Shown here in pieces: positions 26,985 through 34,825 of a DNA stretch of 60,587 nucleotides. The first letter of the stretch is position 1. Each line of letters begins with the position of its first letter. The position numbers and the translations under genes are program-made. Origin of the DNA: Pseudomonadales bacterium (GTDB lineage Bacteria > Pseudomonadota > Gammaproteobacteria > Pseudomonadales > DT-91); NCBI GenBank assembly GCA_013215055.1, contig JABSRQ010000017.1, positions 13,862-74,448 of the forward strand, given 5' to 3'. Below the pieces are notes generated by a model. The model ran no database searches. It was not told where the DNA came from and saw only the letters and a list, made by a program, of their open reading frames with translations.

Positions 26985-27806
26985 TTACTTCTTCTTTTTC
27001 TTATCTTTCTTTTTTTCTTCTTTGTCGTCTTTCTCTTCTTTATCGTCTTCTTCTTTCTCGGTCGCAGAAGCTTCAATAGCTTCTAATACTTTGTCGTCGA
27101 TTTCCGTCAACGCTTCAGCATCTTCTGCTTTAACCGCATCGTAAGCTTCCAAGACTTCACGGTAAGCCGCTGTAACTTCAGCAGCTTGATCGATGACTTC
27201 TTGAGACTTCTTGCCGTCAGATTCCAATTGTTTTTTGTCTTTACGCAGCGTTCTAGCATCGCCTTCGGCGGCTTTACGTGCGTTAGACTCATCCATCTTG
27301 TCTTTCTGAAGCTTCTTCAGTTTCTTCACGACATTTTCTGGCGTGTCGGCTAGAAGCTTGGTGATGGCCTTAATCTGGTTTTGTTTTTCTTTAACCTGAG
27401 CTTTAACTTTTTCAAGCTCTTCTGCATTAGCAGAACGAGCTGCGTTAATACGCTTCTCTGCAGCTACTGATGCGTCTTTGGCCTTGGCCAAAGCGACAGT
27501 CGCTTTATCATTTAACGCTGCAGCTTCCGCTTTGCTGCTTTCGGCTTGAGCTAATTTCTTTTCAGAAGCAGCTGAAGCTTTTACTAATTCGGATGATGCA
27601 CTGCTGGCTTTGGTTTGCGCAGACTTTAATGCTTCTTCAGATTGAGTTGCTGTTTTAACGATTGCGTTAAGAGCAGATTTGAGTTCGTCGTTTGTACACT
27701 TGGTGCTTAAACCCAGTGTTTCTGCGACGTTACTCATCAGGATTTGTTTATCGATCGCAATTTTTTTCCATGCACCTAATTCGATTTCTAAATCAGCCTG
27801 ATCCAC
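26985..27806 (-). CDS. Coiled-coil protein with charged C-terminal tail
   Basis: Not recognised by family. 273 residues, almost wholly helical: alanine/lysine/glutamate-rich heptads from about residue 50 to 230. The final 30 residues are almost all Lys, Glu and Asp (EEDDKEEKDD, KKDKKKKK). There is no signal peptide, membrane segment or cysteine cluster apart from one Cys. The start is GTG with AGGAG about six bases upstream. Strong ribosome-binding site and double terminator suggest high, independent expression. A scaffold or nucleic-acid-associated role is possible but unproven. Confidence 0.7.
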   Translation of the reverse strand: MDQADLEIELGAWKKIAIDKQILMSNVAETLGLSTKCTNDELKSALNAIVKTATQSEEALKSAQTKASSASSELVKASAASEKKLAQAESSKAEAAALNDKATVALAKAKDASVAAEKRINAARSANAEELEKVKAQVKEKQNQIKAITKLLADTPENVVKKLKKLQKDKMDESNARKAAEGDARTLRKDKKQLESDGKKSQEVIDQAAEVTAAYREVLEAYDAVKAEDAEALTEIDDKVLEAIEASATEKEEDDKEEKDDKEEKKKDKKKKK

Positions 27807-27962
27807 TAAATTCTCCTCTAAGAGATTGGTAAAATATGTTTATGGGTTTGAATTTTAGGGCGCATATTATGCTCGAAAAAGATAAGAAAGGGCAGAGCTG
27901 ATCGAAAAATAAACGAGAAAAAAGGCATAAAATGGGCATTAAAACCGTTTATTATCATTTTT

Positions 27963-27990
27963 ATTGATAACGTAACTCTACCTTATCAAT
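27963..27990. promoter_or_regulatory. Inverted repeat upstream of fpr (operator candidate)
   Basis: Perfect arms ATTGATAA and TTATCAAT separated by 12 bases (about two helical turns centre to centre), 75-100 bases before the fpr start and between two divergent genes. The geometry suits a dimeric regulator; fpr genes are commonly oxidative-stress or LysR controlled, but the regulator here is unknown. Confidence 0.35.
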
Positions 27991-28063
27991 TTCCCTTGTT
28001 TTAAATGCTGGCATATGATGATTTCACTTTAAGCACAGACGAAAAAAATTGACCGAGGAAAAG

Positions 28064-28840
28064 ATGATGGTGGCCATGATTAAAGAGAAAGTAACCGCCG
28101 TGCAACACTGGAATGATTCATTATTCAGTTTTAAAACCAGCCGTCAACGTTCCTTTACGTTTGAAAATGGTCACTTTGTGATGTTGGGGCTGGAGGTTGA
28201 AGGTCGCCCTCTGATGAGGGCCTATAGTATAGCCTCAGCCAATTATGAAGATGAATTGGAGTTTTTCAGTATCAAGGTGGCCGATGGAAAATTAACCTCG
28301 CAATTACAGCATATTCAGGTCGGTGATGAGATTGTATTAAGTACTAAACCTACAGGCACCTTGGTGGCCGATCACCTATTACCGGGTAAAAACTTATATT
28401 TGATCAGCACCGGCACCGGTTTAGCTCCGTTTATGAGCATTATTAAAGATCCTGAAACCTATGAACGTTTTGACAAGGTGATCTTAACCCATGGCGTACG
28501 CACGGTCAGTGAGTTGGCTTATAGTGATGTGATCAATAATGAATTACCGAATAATGAATATTTTGGTGATCTGATTAAAGATCAGCTGATTTATTATCCA
28601 ACCGTGACCCGGGAGGCTTTTAGAAATACCGGCCGCTTAACGGATTTAATCAGCAGTGGTAAATTGTTTGCCGATATAGGTTTGCCTGCCGCCAATCCTG
28701 CCACCGACCGATTTATGATCTGTGGCAGCCCTAGCATGTTAAAAGACACCTGCGCCATATTAGATGGCATGGGTTTTGAAGAATCCCGACACGGGAAGCA
28801 AGCGCACTATGTAGTGGAGCGGGCTTTTGTAGAAAGTTAA
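28064..28840 (+). CDS. fpr: Ferredoxin--NADP+ reductase
   Basis: FAD enzyme of 258 residues moving electrons between NADPH and ferredoxin or flavodoxin. Motifs are RAYSIAS (FAD), STGTGLAPFMSI (NADP-binding), FMICGSPSML and a C-terminal YVVERAFVES of the subclass found in Pseudomonas and Azotobacter Fpr. ATG 28064 has GAGG five bases upstream and gives the family's normal length; the upstream TTG at 28049 is not needed. It could supply electrons to the Rieske ferredoxin 15 kb away, but nothing links them directly. Its stop lies next to the convergent ccdA-like stop with no terminator between. Confidence 0.92.
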   Translation: MMVAMIKEKVTAVQHWNDSLFSFKTSRQRSFTFENGHFVMLGLEVEGRPLMRAYSIASANYEDELEFFSIKVADGKLTSQLQHIQVGDEIVLSTKPTGTLVADHLLPGKNLYLISTGTGLAPFMSIIKDPETYERFDKVILTHGVRTVSELAYSDVINNELPNNEYFGDLIKDQLIYYPTVTREAFRNTGRLTDLISSGKLFADIGLPAANPATDRFMICGSPSMLKDTCAILDGMGFEESRHGKQAHYVVERAFVES

Positions 28841-28841
28841 G

Positions 28842-29549
28842 TTAAATATCTATCACCCAGCTGGGCAATATTTGCATTGCCCAGACTTCCAATATTCTAT
28901 CCCAACCGGTTAAGATAAATAACGCGACGATTAATAGCGCCAGGCCCATCAATAATTTGCCAAACTTGGCCGAGCTGCGAAGCCCCGCCAGACTTTTACC
29001 GGCCCAATAACCGATGCCAATTAAGGGCAGGGCGGTGCCAAGGCCAAAACTGAACATCACTGTAAAGGCCATCAACATACTTTGGCCTGTAGAGGCCAGC
29101 GCTATCGCCGTACCCAAGGTTGGCCCTACGCAAGGCAGCCATACCAGGCCTAAAGACAGGCCAATAACAAATTGTAAGGCTGTGCCTTCGCCATTGGCCC
29201 CTACACCATTCACTAAAGATGTGGGTAAGTGGCTGATCAGGCGTGAAAGCAGATGATTAAAGCGGGTTGATAGCTGCTGGCTTAATAACATGACGGCCAT
29301 GATAAATATTAAGATGGCCGATGTGGTACGTAAAATATCGGGTGAAAGGCCAAGGTTTAATAACAGATAGGTTAATACAGAGCCTGCCAGCGCAAAGCTT
29401 AAACATAAACCTGCAGCTAAATACCACAGGCCCAATACCGAACTGCGCATCGCCGATGCGGTCACTGCCGGGATCATCGGTAAGACACAGGGGCTAAGCA
29501 GGCTTAAGACTCCGGCCATAAAAGCCAGTGGTATGGATGTGAATTCCAT
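28842..29549 (-). CDS. CcdA-family thiol electron transporter
   Basis: Inner-membrane protein of 235 residues with about six transmembrane segments. It contains the paired cysteines typical of CcdA/DsbD-beta: LSPCVLPMIPAV near residue 20 and LPCVGPTLG near residue 139. It should pass reducing equivalents from cytoplasmic thioredoxin to a periplasmic partner, most likely the thioredoxin-like protein encoded two bases upstream in the same operon. Confidence 0.88.
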   Translation of the reverse strand: MEFTSIPLAFMAGVLSLLSPCVLPMIPAVTASAMRSSVLGLWYLAAGLCLSFALAGSVLTYLLLNLGLSPDILRTTSAILIFIMAVMLLSQQLSTRFNHLLSRLISHLPTSLVNGVGANGEGTALQFVIGLSLGLVWLPCVGPTLGTAIALASTGQSMLMAFTVMFSFGLGTALPLIGIGYWAGKSLAGLRSSAKFGKLLMGLALLIVALFILTGWDRILEVWAMQILPSWVIDI

Positions 29550-29551
29550 AT

Positions 29552-29956
29552 TTACTCTACCTTGGCCTGATTATTCACGGCAGGGAGATATTTATTTAAG
29601 GCTTTTTCAATAACCCGGGTGCGAGTTTCTGCTACAGAAAGCCATTGCTGTTGATGATGTTGGTATAAAAAGAGCGTGGACTGACGCGGCGCTTTGAAGT
29701 GTCTAACCCATTTTTTATTGTCGTCAAAATCCACCACCATCACCTTAACTGGGCTGTTGGGGTTTTCATCAAAATAGCGTTTAAGGATAATTTGCTGACG
29801 TTCACAGGTAGGGCACCAGATGGCATACACATCGATAAGCACCGGGATACCTTGATCTTGAAAGCTTTTAAATTGTTTTTCATTAAACGGCATTTTATCT
29901 AAAGCCATCACATTGAGGCTGAATAATAGAAAAAAGCTGAAAAGAACTTTTACCAT
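29552..29956 (-). CDS. Periplasmic thioredoxin-like protein (WCPTC)
   Basis: A 134-residue exported thioredoxin-fold protein: signal peptide about residues 1-18 (SLNVMA), then VLIDVYAIWCPTCERQ with the active-site dithiol Cys48/Cys51. It is two bases from the CcdA-like gene, so the pair probably forms a split DsbD-type reducing pathway for cytochrome c maturation or periplasmic disulfide repair. It lacks the usual cis-proline motif in easily recognised form (APRQSTLFLY may serve). Confidence 0.83.
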   Translation of the reverse strand: MVKVLFSFFLLFSLNVMALDKMPFNEKQFKSFQDQGIPVLIDVYAIWCPTCERQQIILKRYFDENPNSPVKVMVVDFDDNKKWVRHFKAPRQSTLFLYQHHQQQWLSVAETRTRVIEKALNKYLPAVNNQAKVE

Positions 29957-30056
29957 GGTTGAACTCCTTATTTAAAGATCGTTTGCTGTCAGAGACGTTT
30001 GTGAAGCTGTGTTGTTACACATTCATGTGAATTTTTTTTGGCCAGCGATGTAAGGC

Positions 30057-30617
30057 TTACCAGCGTGCAGATAGCTTGAGCCCTAAAACCTGACGACTGA
30101 TGATGGGGCTTATGGTGATGACTTTATTGTCATCGAGATAGGCGCTGGTGAAATAGAGGCTGCTTAATATACCTATGGCCGCGCCAGCTGCGACATCTTC
30201 CCAGGCATGTTCATCGGCATAGACGCGGCTATAGGCCACCCAGCTGGCTGCACCATAGGCGGCTAAGCCGTAGCCTATTCCATAACGTCTATGAATAAAG
30301 CTAGCGCCTGAAAATGCGATGGCGCTGTGGCCGGATGGAAAGGCCTCACAGCATTCACCATTGGGGCGTTCTTTATCAACCGTGTGTTTTAATAACACGG
30401 TAACGGCAGTGGTGGTGACTATCGTGTTGGCCAACTGCCATGTGCCCTGATAATGCTGTTGCGCATTGTTTTCAACCCATAAGGTGGCAGCCAAAGCGGT
30501 GGCAGGAATCGCCAGCCGCAGAAGATCGCCGCCGGTTTCAGTTTTGCTGCTGGCATACAGTGGAAGGCTAAAAGGTGTTAATAAAAGGCAGCACAGTTTA
30601 AATAACCGGACTTTCAT
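30057..30617 (-). CDS. PAP2-family phosphatase
   Basis: A 186-residue membrane-associated phosphatase with the complete three-part signature: K77-x6-R84-P85, PSGH at 94-97, and S130-R131-x5-H137-x3-D141. It has an N-terminal signal-like segment. Likely substrates are lipid phosphates such as undecaprenyl pyrophosphate or phosphatidate. Its ATG overlaps the stop of the LysR gene by four bases, so regulator and phosphatase are cotranscribed. Confidence 0.85.
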   Translation of the reverse strand: MKVRLFKLCCLLLTPFSLPLYASSKTETGGDLLRLAIPATALAATLWVENNAQQHYQGTWQLANTIVTTTAVTVLLKHTVDKERPNGECCEAFPSGHSAIAFSGASFIHRRYGIGYGLAAYGAASWVAYSRVYADEHAWEDVAAGAAIGILSSLYFTSAYLDDNKVITISPIISRQVLGLKLSARW

Positions 30618-31495
30618 CTTGGTGCATCTACATCAGCCAAGGCATCACGGATAAAACGCATAAAGACTTTGACCCGTTTAATATTGCGCAAATCTCTATG
30701 CGCAAGCACCCATAGTTGTTTACCGGCCAAGGTTTTTTCGGCATTAATAATGGCAAAATCGGGGTAATAGTTAGTGATGATCTGCTCGGATAACATGCCC
30801 GCACCAATGCCGGCTCTAACGGCCGAGATGATGTCGGAGACACTGCTGGTTTGCATCACCACTTTGGGGTTCTTGCAGTGCTTTTTTAACCAGTCGTATT
30901 GAAAGCTATCATCCAAGCTGCGATTAGTTGGCCGCCAGAGTATCCAATCATAATCTTCAAACCTTTTTGAATCTGTACTTTGCATCAGTGTTTGACTGAC
31001 ATAGGGGCGAAATTGAATCGGTTTAAGTTGATGGCCGATTAATAATTCCTGTGGTGTGTCGGTAAACCGTATCGCTATATCGGCTTCATGACGGTTTAAA
31101 TCAACCAACTCGGCTGAGGGCAGAATATCTAATTCTATCTGCGGATATAATTGGCGGAATTGGGCATATAAAGGGTATAAGTCGATGATGCCATTACCTG
31201 GCTGTGTGACTTTTAACGGGCCGGATAAGGCCTGGTCCTGATCTTGAAAATCTCTTTCAATATCCAGTGTCAGCGATTCCATATCCTCGACCTGGCTTAA
31301 TAATTTTTCCCCGGCGGTGGATAATACATAGCCACTTTGCAAATGCTTAAACAGTTTAATGCCTAATTCCGATTCACATTGCTCTATGCGCCGCAATACG
31401 GTGGCATGGCTGACATTGAGTTTTTTAGCGGCAGCAGAGACGGTGCCCGATCTGGCGACTGCCAGATAATAACGTAAATTATCCCAGTTATTCAT
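30614..31495 (-). CDS. LysR-family transcriptional regulator
   Basis: A 293-residue regulator with an N-terminal helix-turn-helix (YYLAVARSGTVSAAAKKLNV, then HATVLRRIEQCESELG) and a periplasmic-binding-like effector domain (KVTQPGNGIIDLYPLYAQF onward). The start is set at ATG 31495, where GGGAGAG lies just upstream; the longer frame would run into the divergent promoter region. It is divergent from the exported protein at 31632 and coupled to the PAP2 gene. Likely targets are itself and 31632. Confidence 0.88.
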   Translation of the reverse strand: MNNWDNLRYYLAVARSGTVSAAAKKLNVSHATVLRRIEQCESELGIKLFKHLQSGYVLSTAGEKLLSQVEDMESLTLDIERDFQDQDQALSGPLKVTQPGNGIIDLYPLYAQFRQLYPQIELDILPSAELVDLNRHEADIAIRFTDTPQELLIGHQLKPIQFRPYVSQTLMQSTDSKRFEDYDWILWRPTNRSLDDSFQYDWLKKHCKNPKVVMQTSSVSDIISAVRAGIGAGMLSEQIITNYYPDFAIINAEKTLAGKQLWVLAHRDLRNIKRVKVFMRFIRDALADVDAPR

Positions 31496-31529
31496 ATCTC
31501 TCCCATTAGACCTATGCCACTTTTTATTC

Positions 31530-31593
31530 GCTGCCATTGTTCATTTTTAAACAATGTAAGTCAATGGTTGTTCAATTTACGAATAATGGCAGC
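31530..31593. promoter_or_regulatory. Nested inverted repeats in the LysR divergent promoter region
   Basis: Outer arms GCTGCCATTGTTC (31530-31542) and GAATAATGGCAGC (31581-31593) match over 13 bases with one mismatch. An inner pair CATTGTT/AACAATG (31535-31556) is perfect and contains a T-N11-A-type core. This is the expected form of a LysR-type operator between divergent genes. Confidence 0.5.
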
Positions 31594-31631
31594 TGATTTA
31601 CAGTGATGACACATTCATTAGGGAGAACACC

Positions 31632-32096
31632 ATGAAACGATTTAGAACTATCAGCGCTTTTATCTGTGTGATGTTGGCGCAGGGTCTATTGGCCGATGAC
31701 AATAAAACGATGCAAGTTAAAAACGTGGCTGCAGCCACCGAGGTTATTATTTATCGTGCGCAGAAGGGGCGCGACTTGCGCTCAGTCTATTTCAGAATAT
31801 TCGCTGGCTCCCAACAACTTGGCAAGCTCAAAGCGGGCTCTTATCAACGTGTATTTTTAAGCGAAGGGCGCCATAAAATTCATAGCAACGATAAAGCCCG
31901 ATCCGGTATTTTTATTGATATTGACGAAAATCAGGCATCCCCCGTTTTTATTCATACACAAATACAAAAAAAGGGCAGCGATATAAAAATGCTATTTAAG
32001 CAGGTAGAGAGGGATGAATTTAAGCGGGAAAGCCCTCCATTATGGGCCCATTATGCTGAAGAGCAGATTGTGCTGGAAAGTCCGATAAATTATTGA
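31632..32096 (+). CDS. Exported DUF2846-like protein
   Basis: A 154-residue protein with a signal peptide (about residues 1-21, AQGLLA-DD). VIIYRAQKG...FRIFAGSQQLGKLKAGSYQRVFLSEGRHKI resembles the small beta domain of DUF2846 proteins. AGGGAGA precedes the ATG. No lipobox or catalytic motif is visible. It is divergent from the LysR gene, hence probably regulated by it. Confidence 0.65.
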   Translation: MKRFRTISAFICVMLAQGLLADDNKTMQVKNVAAATEVIIYRAQKGRDLRSVYFRIFAGSQQLGKLKAGSYQRVFLSEGRHKIHSNDKARSGIFIDIDENQASPVFIHTQIQKKGSDIKMLFKQVERDEFKRESPPLWAHYAEEQIVLESPINY

Positions 32097-32212
32097 CTGA
32101 GAATCTCCAGGCTTTCTGAAATTTAACGGAAGCCTGCCTTAAACCGCTCTTAATGCAAAACAATAATGATGAATTTTTATGCAAACTGAGAGGCTTCTAT
32201 ATAGCAATTTGA

Positions 32213-33079
32213 GTGCTAAAAGTTTATGCTCGCCAACCGTTTGACGACATGCCCGTACCTTGGGTATTGAAGTCAGCATATAGCACAACCCATAATAAGA
32301 GCTGTTACGTGTTCAAAAATAATCACGATATAATGCCGGTGGCGATCATTTTATTGATCTCCCTGGTCGACTTTACCCTTTATTTTGCCGTCGATAGCAT
32401 TGCCTTATTGGCCCTGTACTGGTTTGTGATGATCATTCCCAAAGGTAAAATCTGCGCCTGGAATCATAATCATCAACATACGATGACGTTTAAATCCAAG
32501 GCCATGAATCGCTTTCTTGAATTCTTTTATGCACTGCATACAGGCGTGACCAGTAACTTATGGGTATTGCACCATGTGCTTGGCCATCATAAAAATTACC
32601 TGGATCAAGAATTAGATCAAAGCCGCTGGACGCGCAAAGACGGCACAAAAATGGGTGAGTGGGAATATACCTTGAATGTCTTTAGCACCGCTTATTATCG
32701 TGGCTTTCTGGTGGGTAAAAGCCATCCTCGTGCGCAAAAAATCTTTATTCAATACGGCCTGCTGACGTTGGCGATTGTTGTGGCTTTGTTAATATATAAA
32801 CCACTGCCTACACTGCTTCTGTTTATATTGCCTATGATTTCGGGTTTGTTATTAACCTCATGGGCAACGTATGAACATCATGCCGGCATAGAGACCGATG
32901 ATCATTTTGAAGCGTCTTATAATAACCTCAACCCGATTTACAATTTGTTAACCGGTAATCTGGGTTATCACACGGCTCATCACTATAGTCAGGGCACACA
33001 TTGGTCAAAGTTGCCTGATCTACATGAGACGATTAAAGACAAAATTCCTGAACATCTCTTCCGTTATAACGCGCTTTAA
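32213..33079 (+). CDS. Membrane fatty acid desaturase-family protein
   Basis: A di-iron membrane desaturase or hydroxylase-like protein of up to 288 residues. It has three histidine clusters: HNHQH at 85-89, HHVLGHH at 120-126 and HTAHH near residue 262. Transmembrane segments lie at about 41-75 and 180-220. The substrate (acyl lipid or other) is unknown. The start is unsure: GTG at 32213 has no close Shine-Dalgarno sequence, and ATG at 32249 is an alternative. A rho-independent terminator follows. Confidence 0.8.
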   Translation: MLKVYARQPFDDMPVPWVLKSAYSTTHNKSCYVFKNNHDIMPVAIILLISLVDFTLYFAVDSIALLALYWFVMIIPKGKICAWNHNHQHTMTFKSKAMNRFLEFFYALHTGVTSNLWVLHHVLGHHKNYLDQELDQSRWTRKDGTKMGEWEYTLNVFSTAYYRGFLVGKSHPRAQKIFIQYGLLTLAIVVALLIYKPLPTLLLFILPMISGLLLTSWATYEHHAGIETDDHFEASYNNLNPIYNLLTGNLGYHTAHHYSQGTHWSKLPDLHETIKDKIPEHLFRYNAL

Positions 33080-33095
33080 ATATTGAGTTAAAACA

Positions 33096-33121
33096 GGCTG
33101 TGTGAAAACACGGCCTTTTTT
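33096..33121 (+). terminator. Rho-independent terminator of the desaturase gene
   Basis: Stem GGCTGTGT/ACACGGCC (one G-U pair) with a GAAA loop followed by T6, 16 bases after the stop codon. Confidence 0.85.
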
Positions 33122-33136
33122 ATATCATATGTTCTC

Positions 33137-33562
33137 TTAAACCTGGCGTTCAAACCAGCTCTCTAAAATAATCACCGCCGATTGTGAATCGATATTGCCT
33201 TTGCTTAAGGCTTTATAACCGCCGTGTTCAAATAACTCCGCTTTTGCAGCCACGGTGGATAAACGTTCATCGTGTAAGACTACCGTACAGCCAAATCGGC
33301 CGTTGAGTCGGTTAGCAAATTTCCTGCATCTTGGCGCGATGCTTTCTAATTCATTACCGTCTAAATCTAATGGCAAACCCACAACCACCAAATCGGGTTT
33401 CCACTCATTAAGAATTTTGCCTATATCGTCCCAATTTGGAATGCCGTCTTTGGCTTTTAATGCGGTTAACGGGCTGGCCGAGGCGGTAATTTCCTGACCA
33501 ATCGCTACCCCGATGCTTTTAGTGCCGTAATCAAAGGCTAATACACTGCGAGAACCTTGCAT
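33137..33562 (-). CDS. ruvX: Putative pre-16S rRNA nuclease / Holliday junction resolvase RuvX (YqgF)
   Basis: A 141-residue RNase H-fold nuclease. Conserved elements are [15 protein letters not shown] (first catalytic Asp), [20 protein letters not shown] (catalytic Glu region) and a C-terminal [12 protein letters not shown]. YqgF processes the 5' end of 16S rRNA in E. coli. The gene is preceded by a 56-residue small ORF on the same strand, 20 bases away. Confidence 0.93.
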   Translation of the reverse strand: MQGSRSVLAFDYGTKSIGVAIGQEITASASPLTALKAKDGIPNWDDIGKILNEWKPDLVVVGLPLDLDGNELESIAPRCRKFANRLNGRFGCTVVLHDERLSTVAAKAELFEHGGYKALSKGNIDSQSAVIILESWFERQV

Positions 33563-33582
33563 AAATGAGATTTCCCTTTGCT

Positions 33583-33753
33583 TCAGTCTTTTTTATTGAT
33601 GCTGATTTCAAGGTTTTTGCAGTCTCCTGCAAACCATTTTTGCACATATAAACTGCCCACAATCGGCGCTTTACCGGCCTCAGGTACTTCTTTGTAACGT
33701 ACGCTATTTTTGGTTTCTTTTTCTATTTCAAATTTAACGATGACTGTAGACAT
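33583..33753 (-). CDS. Small conserved-looking protein (56 residues)
   Basis: An ORF starting [20 protein letters not shown] and continuing [20 protein letters not shown]. The composition and even hydrophobic pattern look like a genuine small beta-rich protein, and similar short proteins occur in gammaproteobacteria as far as I recall. It precedes ruvX by 20 bases and is probably cotranscribed. There is no strong Shine-Dalgarno sequence. Function unknown. Confidence 0.65.
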   Translation of the reverse strand: MSTVIVKFEIEKETKNSVRYKEVPEAGKAPIVGSLYVQKWFAGDCKNLEISINKKD

Positions 33754-33914
33754 GGTTTTTTAGCTCGGTAAAAGATGGCTGGCATGATAGCCGAAATAAA
33801 CGCCAAGCTGTCAATATTTACGCAGTTTTTGGGCAAGCTGATTTTATTTGGTCTATTCTGTTTTTTGATAACTTTCTCGGCAATGGATGCCGTTAAAATC
33901 AAAGGATGTGATTT

Positions 33915-34754
33915 ATGTTTTTCCTGCCTCAGTACCTGCGTCAAATCGGTGTTTTTTCTCAAGTTTTATTGCTGTCTTACCTGTTTTCTGCCTGTGTTGA
34001 TAAACCGCTGGCTTTTCATCTTGAAGTTGCGGTCATAGGAGCCTGCGCCGATGGGGTAGATAACGACCATGATGGCTGGATTGATCTGGCAGATGCAGGA
34101 TGCAACGATAGTTCTGATGCTGATGAAGGTGGATTTTCAACTACCGCCTGTAATGATGGACTGGATAACGATGGTGATGGTTTCGTCGATGCCGATGATA
34201 AACTCTGCCACTCAGCGGTCGATGATTCGGAATCAATAGGGTTGGGTGATGTGTTAATCAGCGAGTTTTTGGCCGACCCCGAAGCAGTGACAGATGCTGA
34301 AGGTGAGTGGATAGAACTGTATAATAATAGCCATGAGGCGATTGATCTTACTGGTTGGATCCTTAGCGATAATAGCCGGGAGCATGTGATTATCGGCGCC
34401 TTATTCATTCCTGCTTTTGATTTTATTGTATTAAGTCGCAGCGAAAATGGGGTTAATGGTCTTCCTGAACTACAGGGCAGTGATTATATCTATAGTACAT
34501 TGCAGCTGACCAATAGTGGAGGCAGTGTGAGTTTGCAGACCTCAGAGGGCGTGCTGATTGCAACCTTGGCCTACGATAAAACCCAGGTTGCCACAGGAAA
34601 ATCTTGGGGCTTAGACGGGCGGTTATTTCAAAGCTTAACCGTGAGTGAATTAGCCCAGGCTGCACGGCAGAATAATCGACGTTGTTTTAGTCAAACCGTG
34701 ATGTTTTCTGGCGCTGATAGCGCAAGCCCTGGGGGTATTAATGATGGCTGTTAA
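33915..34754 (+). CDS. Lamin-tail-domain lipoprotein with calcium-type Asp repeats
   Basis: A 279-residue lipoprotein (lipobox LFSAC, Cys27). Two or three aspartate-rich repeats follow, each CxDGxDNDxDGxxD-like (DGVDNDHDGWIDLADAGC; DGLDNDGDGFVDADD), which resemble MopE/thrombospondin-type calcium-binding loops. Residues about 110-235 form a lamin tail domain (GDVLISEFLADPE, GEWIELYNNSHEAIDLTGW, LQLTNSGGSVSL). Bacterial LTD proteins are usually exported and tied to surface or DNA binding. The role here is unknown. Confidence 0.78.
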   Translation: MFFLPQYLRQIGVFSQVLLLSYLFSACVDKPLAFHLEVAVIGACADGVDNDHDGWIDLADAGCNDSSDADEGGFSTTACNDGLDNDGDGFVDADDKLCHSAVDDSESIGLGDVLISEFLADPEAVTDAEGEWIELYNNSHEAIDLTGWILSDNSREHVIIGALFIPAFDFIVLSRSENGVNGLPELQGSDYIYSTLQLTNSGGSVSLQTSEGVLIATLAYDKTQVATGKSWGLDGRLFQSLTVSELAQAARQNNRRCFSQTVMFSGADSASPGGINDGC

Positions 34755-34825
34755 CCGCTATGTATTGGTGTTAGTTGGCTAAAGTCTTTATCGCTGTTCT
34801 GCTTAAAACAAAAATAAGATAATAT

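Noticed and set aside
28842..29956. CcdA/thioredoxin pair as a novel system
   Set aside because: A split DsbD-like pair in one operon is a common arrangement.
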